DNA of 64,000 nucleotides from Pachypanchax playfairii (taxonomy: Eukaryota; Chordata; Actinopteri; Cyprinodontiformes; Aplocheilidae). A program made the translations under genes and the position numbers. The stretch covers positions 126,065-190,064 of the forward strand of contig SSNP01000085.1 in the NCBI GenBank assembly GCA_006937955.1, given 5' to 3'. The notes under the pieces are model-generated. The model was not told the DNA's origin and searched no databases. It saw only the letters and a list, made by a program, of their open reading frames with translations. Of the stretch, positions 30,236-39,691 are shown one piece after another. Numbering within the stretch: the first letter of the stretch is position 1; every line of letters starts with the position of its first letter.

Positions 30236-30290
30236 CACATCTTTTGAGTTATGTGTCCATGGCAACATGGTGCAGCGTACTTCCTGGATG

Positions 30291-30465
30291 CTAGGTGTGT
30301 TGTTTTATGTCCTCCAGCTGTTGGAGCATTTTCAAAATGATGGCTTGAAGAAGAGGAACCAGCCTGTCAGCTGACACCAGGCCTCCAGATGAGGGGATGT
30401 GGATGAAAGCTGCTCTCCGCTGACGGTGATACATCGAGCAGTAATATGCAAAATCACACAAGTAA
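30291..30465 (-). CDS. pgpep1l: pgpep1l exon 5 (catalytic Cys and His, stop)
   Basis: Reads RYLCDFAYYCSMYHRQRRAA, then FIHIPSSGGLVSADRLVPLL, and ends LEDIKQHT-stop. Carries the nucleophile Cys146 and His165. Acceptor tttttag. Confidence 0.93.
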
Positions 30466-32199
30466 CTAAAAACAAAAGAAATCGGTATTATCGGTTATTT
30501 TTCTGTGCTGAAACTGTAAAGAAATAAACACCAACCGGCCAGTGTCTTTTGAATAAATCACATCCATCCCTGCTTGTTGAAAGTGCTTGGAGATGGTCTT
30601 CATGCTAACAACGGAGTCTAGTTTCTCCGGTCCACCTTTGATGCAGCAGTGACCTGTAGGGCAGAAGCCAGTGACGTCTCTGTCTGTGTATCCGCTGTTC
30701 TTCCCTGTTTGCTCCAACATAATGATGCTAGAACCTCTGGCCACGCCCAAGTGAACTGCAAACTATGAGAGGAAAAAGTCAGCAACAATATGCAACTTCT
30801 TGCAGCATGAGTTGTTCATACCACAGCAAATTAAGACAGATTATATATTCAATAATAATAAATAGGTTTATGTAAATGTTTTTATTGTGATGCACTGTGG
30901 AATTTGGGATTTTTTTATTAGCATTTTGAATTGTTTTAATTTTTCTTGTGTTGCGAGAATGATGTTTGAGAATGATGAATGATGTCCGTAGGCTGGCCAA
31001 GCTAAAACCCATTTTGAGGAGAAAAGATCTTCACTCAGTCATCCATGCGTTTGTGACATCACGCCTTGATTATGCCAACTCTCTGTTATATGGTGCTCCT
31101 TCATCCGCAATGGTTCATCTCCAGTTAGTACAAAATGCTGCTGCACGATTTTTAACTGGGACTACTTTGAAGCAACATATCACCCCTGTACTGGCTAATC
31201 TGCACTGGCTGCCAATCCGCTATCGGATTAAATTTAAGATTCTTTTATTTGCTTTTAAATCTTTGCATGCGCTCGGGCCACCCTACTTGGCGCAGCTTCT
31301 CTGTCCCTATGTCCCGAGGCGTTCCCTGAGGTCCTCTGAGCAGCACTTGCTGCAGGTTCGTCCAGCCCGCTATAAGGTTCGTGGTGAGCGGGCGTTCTCA
31401 GTTTGCGCCCCTAGTTTATGGAACCAGCTCCCCCTGACGGTCAGACTCGCCCCATCTCTTAGTATTTTTAAGATCCGTTTAAAGACTTACTTTTATTCTC
31501 AGGCTTTTAACTCTGTTGGGGTAGTCTAACCCCTTGCTGACCTTATTTTATTGTTTTTATGTTTGTTTTTATAGTATGTTTATTTTTATCTCTGTATTTG
31601 TTGTTTTTATTTGTGTACAGCACTTTGGTCTGCGTCACTGCAGTTTTTAAATGTGCTTTATAAATAAATTGATGATGATGATGTTTACACAAGGGCCAAA
31701 TTATAGGGATTTTCAATTGTAATTTAATTTACCTTAATTTAAACACTACGATTAATGCAAATGTAACAACTTCTTTGTTTTGTGTGACTACAGTTATTGT
31801 TTTTTTAATTTGAAATATTACCTTTGGCTTGATTGTTTGCCAGAGTCCAGTAATAATCTGCTGAGTTGTAACATAACTCACTGGTAGCTCCTTGATGTAA
31901 ACATCGATTCTATCTCCCAATCCAGACAACTTTAAACCCTGTAGGATTTATTTTGATATAATGAAACACACCAAAAAGAGGATCATGAAGAGAAATCAAA
32001 ACGTGGTTTACAAAAACTGAAACCCACCTGAGCTGCTTTCCAGCTGGGGTTCACTAAGAACTGTCTGAACGGTCCAAACCCTTAAAAGTACATGTAAAAA
32101 TGAATTTAAACAAAAATACATTTTTGAAAAGTTAATAAAAGAGTAGAAACTTGCTTTTTGTTTTTTACCTGTAATAACCACAGTTACCCTTTCATCCAT
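30291..32199 (-). CDS. pgpep1l: pgpep1l, pyroglutamyl-peptidase I-like protein (complete, 5 exons)
   Basis: Peptidase C15 family; such enzymes remove N-terminal pyroglutamate from peptides in the cytosol. Coding exons on the minus strand, in order: 32169-32199, 32028-32080, 31822-31938, 30536-30762 and 30291-30465. They join in frame to 200 aa, close to the roughly 209 aa of human PGPEP1. The catalytic triad of the family appears intact: Glu84 (IIMLEQTGKN), Cys146 (RYLCDFAYY) and His165 (AFIHIP). Other family marks are TGFGPF near the start and GFCPTGHCC. The first ATG gives a short N-terminus, MDERVTVVITGFGPF. The position between igf1r and synm, in opposite orientation, matches human PGPEP1L. 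Activity is inferred from the residues. Confidence 0.93.
30536..30762 (-). CDS. pgpep1l: pgpep1l exon 4 (catalytic Glu)
   Basis: Reads FAVHLGVARGSSIIMLEQTG, then KNSGYTDRDVTGFCPTGHCC and GPEKLDSVVSM. It contains the presumed catalytic Glu84. Ends with CG of an Arg codon; donor gttggt is weak but in phase with exon 5. Confidence 0.92.
30963..31683 (+). mobile_element. L2/CR1-clade LINE, 3' fragment of ORF2 and tail
   Basis: An open frame at 30966-31529 encodes the end of a non-LTR reverse transcriptase: HAFVTSRLDYANSLLYG, LQLVQNAAARFLTG, ITPVLANLHWLPIRYRIKFK and RAFSVCAPSLWNQLP. These are hallmarks of fish L2-type elements. It is followed by a short 3' UTR with the typical cagcactttggtc and taaataaattgatg and ends in a (GAT)n tail at 31669-31683. 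The element is 5'-truncated and inserted antisense in pgpep1l intron 3. The frame is still open over 187 codons, which suggests a fairly young insertion. Confidence 0.88.
31822..31938 (-). CDS. pgpep1l: pgpep1l exon 3
   Basis: 117 nt in phase 0. Reads GLKLSGLGDRIDVYIKELPV, then SYVTTQQIITGLWQTIKPK, matching the LGLGD...EIPVEYQTVQRLIPALW region of PGPEP1. Donor gtaata. Confidence 0.92.
32028..32080 (-). CDS. pgpep1l: pgpep1l exon 2
   Basis: 53 nt. Completes GFGPFRQFLVNPSWKAAQ, matching the GFGPFGEHTVNASW region of PGPEP1. Acceptor ttaag, donor gtgggt. Confidence 0.92.
32169..32199 (-). CDS. pgpep1l: pgpep1l exon 1 (start)
   Basis: ATG followed by DERVTVVIT and the first base of a Gly codon; donor gtaaaa. 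An alternative ATG 4 nt downstream on the minus strand runs into a stop at once, so this start is chosen. Confidence 0.88.
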
Positions 32200-33063
32200 A
32201 ATGTTAAACGCTCTCGGTCCGTGAAGGAGAAACGCACATAAACATTTGGAGCGCGGAACAGAGAACTTTATTTTTAGCACCGTCAGTTCAGTTTTTCGTC
32301 CACTAGAGGGCGCGCTGATGTAAAGGTTAAAGAAAAGCAGCAATCGCAGTAGTGATGCGTTCAATTACCCCACGGTAGTTTGTGTATTCATAGAAAAGGC
32401 TTGTTTAAACAAAACTAATCGAGATAAACGGACTCACTTCTTGTTTCTGTTATTTAAAGAAGAATTAGTAGTCACTTTATGTCTATCTAACTACCTCTGT
32501 AACAGATAATTTATTTTAAAAATGCTGAAATATATATAGTTTCTGCCTGTGGTGGAGTGTTTATTATATAGAGGCTATTAATACTCCCAGTCCCCCAGTG
32601 AGTAGCATCTTTGTGAAAATACAATCTAACAAAGTCTTCAACTTTAGCTAGCCTATCTCTTTTGCTAAATTTACATGGTTGCACTTTAGCAAATGCTACA
32701 TTCCGACTCAGTAAAGAGGAAATTATATCTAAACAGAAGGAACAAGAGAGGCCATAAGACTTATGCAAACATTGGACAGTTTTTTTCCCACCAAAGTATA
32801 GCTAATTCATAATGGTAATACATAGGCTACCTAGTTAACAGTAAGCCTCGAATGTCAATTTTTCACACAGCACCTGAACGCAGCAGCACATCTGCCAGCC
32901 GTGCTTGGGACGCTCCTGTGATTGTGATGCGTTCAGGACCCGCCCTCCTCCTGCACTTGTCAAAGGACGCTGATCGCAAAATTACATCACAGTTCTACCC
33001 AAAGACGCAGAGGCAAACAATCACCTGTTTCCTCAAACGGACTTTTTACAAACAGATGTTAAA
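32200..33063. promoter_or_regulatory. divergent intergenic region between pgpep1l and synm
   Basis: 864 bp separate the two start codons, which face away from each other. It must hold both 5' UTRs and both core promoters, unless further non-coding exons exist. No clear TATA box was assigned for either gene. The part nearest synm, around 32930-32960, is C-rich. Open frames here are not convincing. Confidence 0.5.
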
Positions 33064-33864
33064 ATGCTTCCTTTTAAGAGAACTTTTGAGAGCGAAGAAA
33101 AGCAGCTTCACGAGCTTAACAGCAGACTTTCCCGGTATCTGTCCAGAACCAAGCAGCTGGAGCAAGAAAACGCCCATCTTATCACCGAGATTAATAAACT
33201 GAGGCAGGTGAGCCGGACAGCGGAATGGGAGCAGAAATGCAAAGCAGAGATGCAGGATCTGCGGAGAATGGTGGGACAGCTGTCGTTAGAGAAGTCCCAG
33301 GCTGAGATGGAGAGGGAGAAGATCTGGAGAGAGTTACAGACGGTCCGGTCTCTGTGCAGCGAGCAGACCGAGGTGTGCAGGGACGTCAGCGGGGAACTGA
33401 AGGGCTGCGAGAAAGAGCTTCAGCAAGCTCACAAAACCAACAGCGAGCTCCAGCAGCGGCTTTTTCAACTAGAGAACGAGTATAAATTCTTAGAAGATGC
33501 TCACAAACAAGAAGTGTCCCACCTCCGGCATCAGGTGGAGTCCCGCGTGGTTCCCATCATCACGCAAACTTACCGCGGGGCTCCGACGGTCTCCGTTGAA
33601 GATGTGCAAGAGTACGCCCGTGGTCTGTCTGAGGGATGGATAGAGACGTTTGAAATGTACCAGCAGAAGGTGGAGGACATGGAGCGCTCGATTAAAGCGG
33701 ACCAGGCCAGGATGATGGACCTGCAGAGGGAGAAGATGGTGTACGCCTCCGAGCTGGACAAACTGCGCGCGGAGGCGGAAAAACAAGGCCAGATTCAAAT
33801 GCGTCTTGAAGAACAACTGCTGAACATGCAGGAGAAATTCCGCGTGGATTTAGGTGAACATCAG
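33064..33864 (+). CDS. synm: synm exon 1 (short head and most of the rod)
   Basis: 267 codons of heptad-rich coiled coil beginning MLPFKRTFESEEKQLHELNS. Many Glu, Lys, Leu and Gln residues; no internal stop. Ends on a codon boundary at CAG before donor gtgagg. The extra frame past 33864 is intron. Confidence 0.95.
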
Positions 33865-36800
33865 GTGAGGAAGAGCGCAATTTAACATGCACGTTTCAGG
33901 GACCGCAGCCATGGGAGAGGGGTGAAGCTACGGTCCCTATCTCACCTGCCACGCCCTCCGTACGTGAAGGCACAGATGCAGCTGCAGCATCAAATCAATT
34001 GTAGATAAACTCGGATTTCTAAGCATTTATAACTTTCTCCAGAACTAGTGTAGTACAGTCAAAATACTCTAACACATGTTAAACTCAACATGCATGACTG
34101 ATCTTTCAGTTCATCTTATTTTCTATAATAAACTTTTCGCAATCATCACAGTTATCAATAAGATTGGGTTTGCTTGAACGCAACATTTGACCTTTGCATA
34201 AAAGGATTGAACAGCTGCCATATACTGCAAGTACTTTGCAGTCACTAGATTACTTCAGCCACTTAAACCGATTAGCTGTCAGTCTGACAAATCCTTATTA
34301 GTCTCCTAAAAGTGGCGGAGACCCAACAGGAAGGTCAGTGATAAATCAGTGATCCCTCCATTCTACATCTCTCTTTTTTTAGTATCAAAACATCAAACAA
34401 ACTTCTGATTTAAAAACACATCAGAAAGTCACATTTTCAAAGTGAAGTCATTGTATTTTTGTTTGGTTTTTACTACTAACATCGTTTCCTCCCTCCAGAT
34501 GATTATTGAGCAGCTTGAGCATGAGAGGAACATGCTGGCTGATGCGATGGAAGACAAAATGAGAGAACATCAGCATCTTCTCCAGGTGAAAATGGACCTG
34601 GGCATGGAGGTGGCTGCTTACAGGTGATTCGTCTTTTTATTATCAGTATTTTCCAAAGTTTCAATGCAAGTTTATTTAAACTAAACTTGCATTGAAACTA
34701 AAAACTTATTTTTGATGACAACATAGTACCTAAGCAGTCTGTTTTTATGAGTTTTAAAGGCTGGATAGGTTTTGTTTTGTCATCATTAACCTGAGGTCAC
34801 ACGCTCATCTGCTTTGAGATAAAGCACATGATCTCAAAACTAGTTTCCTAATCAGATCATCCTTCCTCTTCCTGAAGTTACAAACTAAATTACAGATTTA
34901 ATGATTCCTCCTCTTGCTTTCTAGAGGTAGAAGGTTTGCTCTAAAGATTCAACCTCCACACAGATCATCAATAAATTCTTCATAGATGTTTGTGAGAACA
35001 GAACAAATATGTGGCCTTGGTTTTTCTGTGTAAGACCTACATGTGTTATTTTTGCACTCTGCATCACACGAGGTGAAGGTTACTTCTGAAACAGTTGATA
35101 AACAATGTGCCCCTGCATATAAGGAATACATTATTACAATAATAAAGCTTCTAGTGTCAGAATACAACTGTTGAAGAGCACCAACATTCTTTGACGGAGT
35201 TCACTGGAGGTGTGTTTTGTGATTCCTCACTGTTTGTTTTGATTTTTTGGATTATGAGGCTGTGGCTGTGTTTGTTAAGGTGTCCTGAGTCTGCTGTTGC
35301 TGTGGGATTTATAGAGAAGAGTGCGGACAGCCTCACATTGTAATTGTTATTTTTAGGCCAGTCTTTGGAAAGGCACTCTCTGGAGAGGTTGTTCTTGTCA
35401 GGGACACTTTGGTTTGTTCAAGGAAAGGTGAGCTGTTTAAGCTAAAGCTAATAGCAACGAGGTTTTAAACTGTATATAACAATGCTTTTGACAAGGTTCT
35501 GATTGTTATGACCTTATATGGCCATGTTCAGGATTCAAACTGTCTTGTGAGCCAGCTGAGTTTAGTTTGAGGGGATTGCAATGGCGGAGCTCAACGAAGT
35601 GCATGATCTCGTGAGGTATTTGTTTTATTCATAACACAATGAGGGATGTTCCATTTGAAAATGCCTTCATGAATACGTTCTACCCTCTCCGATTAGGGCT
35701 CTCCTGGAAAGTGAAAGAGTAGGTCTGCAAGATACTCACAGGAGGGTAAACCAACATCAGAAGGAAAGAATAATTGGTACAGTATTACACAAATACTCTA
35801 TCTTCTACCAAGATGAAGGAGATTAAATATCAAGTGATCATTTGTACAAATGTATTTTCTGCTTCAGATATCAAGATGCCCACACAACCCTACACTCCAA
35901 GAGCTTCTACATTTACCACAAGACGACAAACAGAAATCCGGCATTTATCACCAACCAGCCTGAGAAGGTCCCCTGTGCCCTCTTCTGGGTCCATAAGTCC
36001 CTCCAGGATCATTCCTATCTCAGCTGCAGAGAGAGCTCGTCATCAGAGTCCTGCATCCAGAAGAGATATGATCTCATTCAGTAAAGCTCGGGCTACTGCT
36101 CCTGCCCCTTCTATCACCACCACAATCAAAGATAAGAGACTTGAGCAGAGTAAAACACAAATGAGTCAAAATGTGCAGAAATCTGTGGCAGAGGAGGAAG
36201 ATTTGAAAGTCAAACAAGTACTTCCAGAAAACCTGATTAGTACTAAGGCTGAGAGCAAATCAGTAAGAGTGGTAAGAGCAGAAACTGAGACAGAACGTAA
36301 AAAGCATGTGTCAGATGAGAAAGAGAAAGTTATTACTTACAATGAGTCCAAAAACAAAGAGAGGGATGAGTTTACCACAGGCTCAACTGAGAAGAAGATA
36401 CTGGACTCTGTATCTGTAGAGGAGATCATTGAGAAAGTGATCAAACCAGCTGGCTTAGAGGCTAAAGTCTGTTCATCTGGAGACTCAAAGGTCAGTTACC
36501 ATGTGGAGAAAACTGAGCAGGAGGATGGAACAACCAAGACTCAGATTGTCCTGGAGTCTAAAGTGGAGGAAGAACTGGATGTTTCTGAGGATTCTGCCCT
36601 GAATGAACTCCTGAGCCAAGGTGTGAAGAAAGTATCTCTGGAGGACATAGATACAGCAACGGGAAGCATGATCAAGAATCTGCTAAGTAGCATTCAAGGG
36701 GGAGAAAACCTGGAAAATAAATCTGTCAATGTCGAAATCATTGAGGAACCAACAGAGTCTCTTAGTGATGTGGAAGAAGAGTTTGAGAGAAAAAGGAAAT

Positions 36801-37858
36801 CTAGTTTTCCTGAGCCTTCAACCTACTTTCAAATTGAAGAGATGGAAAATGTCCATCGAGAAGAAAAGCATCCGATTGATGACATGAAATCCTCCCAAGA
36901 AGTCACTGACCAGTCTAGCTGCAGATTTGTCAAAGTCCAGGAGGTCTCTAGAGAAGTTGAATCTCCACATTTTTCTCAAGACCAAGAGTTTCATGAGTAT
37001 TTTGTGTCCACACCAGATGAAAACCTTTCTGAACCCGAGGAAGGTGGAGGGATAACGTCATACGGTCATTATGGCATTGTCGATGACCTCTCAGACGAGA
37101 GGTATTATCAGGATGACAACCTTCCTCAAAGAAAAGTGATCGTGGAGGAAAGTGATGAATACAAGCCAGATGCTCGCTTGTTTGCCAAAGAGAGTTTCCC
37201 AGAATGCATCATCGAAGAAGAGGTCCGTGTTTCACCTATAGTGCAGGAGTCGGTGCTCGAGTTCTTGAGAGAGGACTCTTTGGAGCCAAAAGAGCAGCTG
37301 AAGGGAGCTCTGGAGACCCTCCAAAGCTCAGTGTCAGGTCCTCTGAAGGAGGAGCTGGCTTTCCTGACAAAACTGAGCAGTGAAAGTCCGCAGAACGTGG
37401 AGGTCAAAAAGGTCGAACAGTCAACTGATAATGGAACCATGACGATAGTTGCAGAGTTAAACGTCTCTCAAACCCTAGAAGACTCTGGGCTGCTGGAGGA
37501 AGGAGACGATCTCTCTGAGGAGCAGATCATGAAAGCTCTCAAAGCGTCCAACCTAGAGCTGGAGAAAGCCTTCCAAGGAGGGGCAGGATCTGGGTACAGC
37601 ATCAGAGTCTCCACTGACGAGGAGGTCGCTCATGTCGGGGGTTTTGAAGGTTTTGGCGACAAAGAATCTGCATCTGAAATCATTGAGAAATACGTAAAAC
37701 TGGAGCCATCAGAGAAGTCCTTCACTTATCAAATGGGCGTTCAAGCTGAGAGAAGCTCAGATCAAGAGCTAGAGTCGCATATTTTGGAAACCCCATCAAA
37801 GATTTCTACTACTGAAAAAAGAGTTGCCACGGTATACCTTGAAAACCCTTCAGAATAG
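33064..37858 (+). CDS. synm: synm, synemin (complete, 4 exons, 998 aa)
   Basis: Large type VI-like intermediate-filament protein that co-assembles with desmin or vimentin and links filaments to costameres and focal adhesions. Four exons (801, 125, 80 and 1991 nt) join in frame. A head of only about 10 residues is followed by the alpha-helical rod, which starts LNSRLSRYLSRTKQLEQEN and ends in the filament consensus LEVAxYRALLE (here GMEVAAYRALLESER). The long acidic tail shares blocks with human synemin: IVLESKVEEELDVSEDSAL, VNVEIIEEP, EYFVSTPDE, VEVKKVEQ, AELNVSQTLE and a VATVYLEN end. The tail is much shorter than in human (1565 aa alpha form). The start is the first ATG of the rod exon. Locus order supports the call. 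Confidence 0.95.
34499..34623 (+). CDS. synm: synm exon 2 (end of rod)
   Basis: Reads MIIEQLEHERNMLADAMEDK, then HQHLLQVKMDLGMEVAAYR. It matches the LQVKTGLSLEVATYRALLEGE end of the synemin rod. Acceptor ctccag, donor gtgatt. Confidence 0.95.
34658..34698. repeat. 17-bp perfect inverted repeat with 7-nt loop
   Basis: The left arm 34658-34674 (gtttcaatgcaagttta) is the exact reverse complement of the right arm 34682-34698. It lies 34 nt inside synm intron 2, behind the exon 2 donor. In RNA it would fold as a stable hairpin. Confidence 0.9.
35697..35776 (+). CDS. synm: synm exon 3
   Basis: 80 nt. Reads RALLESERVGLQDTHRRVNQ, then HQKERIIG, completing the rod-end consensus and starting the tail. 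Acceptor gattag, donor gtacag. The next intron is only 91 nt. Confidence 0.9.
35868..37858 (+). CDS. synm: synm exon 4 (tail and stop)
   Basis: 663 codons of tail. A Ser/Thr/Arg/Pro-rich first part (YTPRASTFTTRRQTEIRHLS) is followed by long acidic segments rich in Glu, Val and Ser. Conserved synemin blocks are ILDSVSVEEIIEKVI, NVEIIEEP, QEFHEYFVSTPDENLSEPE and the SFTYQMGVQ segment near the end. TAG at 37856-37858. The frame upstream of 35868 is intron. Confidence 0.95.
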
Positions 37859-39582
37859 TAAAACAACGTATCCACCTTGATAAACAGAAGCTGCTTTACA
37901 TGCAGCAGTCCACACGAGAGTCCGTGTGACTGTAGGCACTACAGTAATGTTCATGTCAGCAAACAAACATATCTAAATGACTGTGAACGTTTACAACACT
38001 CAGCTAGCTAAACATAAATACATTTCGTATCAACTGGCGCTGTGCTATTACCAAACAAGCCAGTATTAACGAATATAAGCTAGAAGAAACTAGGGTTGAA
38101 ATATTTACATCCTGCAGCAGTTTTTATAGCATAAGATGCTGATGCATGTTACATACATCTATATTTGATCTTTAGATAACTTTCATGTAATTTCCAATAA
38201 GATTTGTTTCTTATTGTTGACATTTTTTCTTGTTTTGTTGAGCTTAAATAGCCCATTCTGCAGCTAGCATCATCACACCAACTCAGCCATATTTCAGAGT
38301 CTTCTGAATCAACATTAATGAAGACCAACAGGTCACTTGGAGTCATGAGGTGCTGCTCTTCCATTTGCAGCCTGTTTTAACCCTTGTTGTGCCTTGGACT
38401 CCTATATACAATGTAACTATGTTGATGCATATTACACCGGGGCTGTGGTTTCATTTTACAATCAATAACTAATGTCAACATAGTCTCGTTAGGCTTGTCG
38501 CAAAATACTTTACTGTGTTACAGGGGAAAATGAAATGTCTTTAGTGAATGAGGCATTTTGTTTACATCTATTGATAGATAACCTACAAATTTAACTTTTT
38601 AATTCAGTGTGAAACAATTTGATTATATCACCAACAATATCAGAGCTGACATGTTTGCTAAAAGCATTTCTTTACATGTTACATTACCTCACATCTGTAT
38701 GGTTTTGTATAGCTGGTGAGCTTTTAGGTTTGAACGTGTGATTTAAATGTTCTAAATCTAAACTTCTGTCTGTAATGTAAAAATAAAATCCAACAATCAA
38801 ATTTAAGTTTAAAAGTAAGAATGAAAATGGTGCATCACTGGTGAAAATTTCTCCTGATTTGCTTTTAAAGTGTCTTGTTTTGATCCATTTGTCAGAAATC
38901 ACAGTGTTGGCATATGGGATTCAACTTTGCTCTGATTTAAGAGTGTGTTTATGACTGAGACTATTTTTGGAACATCAGCTTAGTGGCACTGAGTCTTCTC
39001 TATGGTTTGTTGTACACTGTCCTGTTTGTAAAAGTAGATATGACACACTATAACACGCCTAATAACACGTTTGGACATTTTCTTCACTTTGCTTTACAAG
39101 CTACATCTTTACAAGCACTTTTATTGCAGATGAATTTGTCTTTTCATCATCATGTTCTAAAACACTACTGAAATATTTAGCCTGAATACAACTTAAAAAT
39201 TCCAAATCTACATAAAGAAACCTTTTAAAGATCACATTTAGGTCTTCGATTATCATGTCATATATGTAATGTGCCATTTCAAAATGTAAACAAAGATGGG
39301 TGTATGTATAAAAACACTTTAAATCAGTGTGTCCTCATTGAACGTTGCACAAACAAGGCAATAACTTCCTTGTGTTAATGATTTCTGTTAAACAAATGAC
39401 AAACGATTTGGTTGAAATTGATGAATATCTTTGCATCATTAACACATTGTTTAAAACATCTCACTGAAATGTTTTACTTGGGTAACTTTTTCCATCTGAC
39501 AGAATAAAAATTAACAACTGATTTTGAAAAAGCGGTTGGTCTCTGAATCATTTACTACATATATAACTGTAGTGTTTCTGGT
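37859..39582. other. 3' regions of synm (+) and ttc23 (-)
   Basis: 1.7 kb of AT-rich sequence between two convergent stop codons, with no coding exon seen. Plus-strand AATAAA hexamers occur near 38782 and at 39503-39508. A minus-strand AATAAA lies at 39120-39125. If the distal ones are used, the two 3' UTRs overlap. Confidence 0.5.
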
Positions 39583-39691
39583 CTATGAAATTGAGTTTTT
39601 ATCGTCACCACTGGATGGTAAAACCAGAGATGTGTCTGATTTTTTTTTCCTTCTGGCTTGCCTCTGCTGCCCCTCGATCACCTCTGGTGTC
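39583..39691 (-). CDS. ttc23: ttc23 last coding exon
   Basis: Reads RTPEVIEGQQRQARRKKKSD, then TSLVLPSSGDDKNSIS-stop. It is a basic, low-complexity C-terminus without TPRs, poorly conserved in the family. Acceptor attctcag; in phase with the previous exon. Confidence 0.8.

Noticed and set aside
32852..33202. 116-codon frame across the synm start
   Set aside because: It runs in another frame over the synm coding start, whose rod homology is clear.
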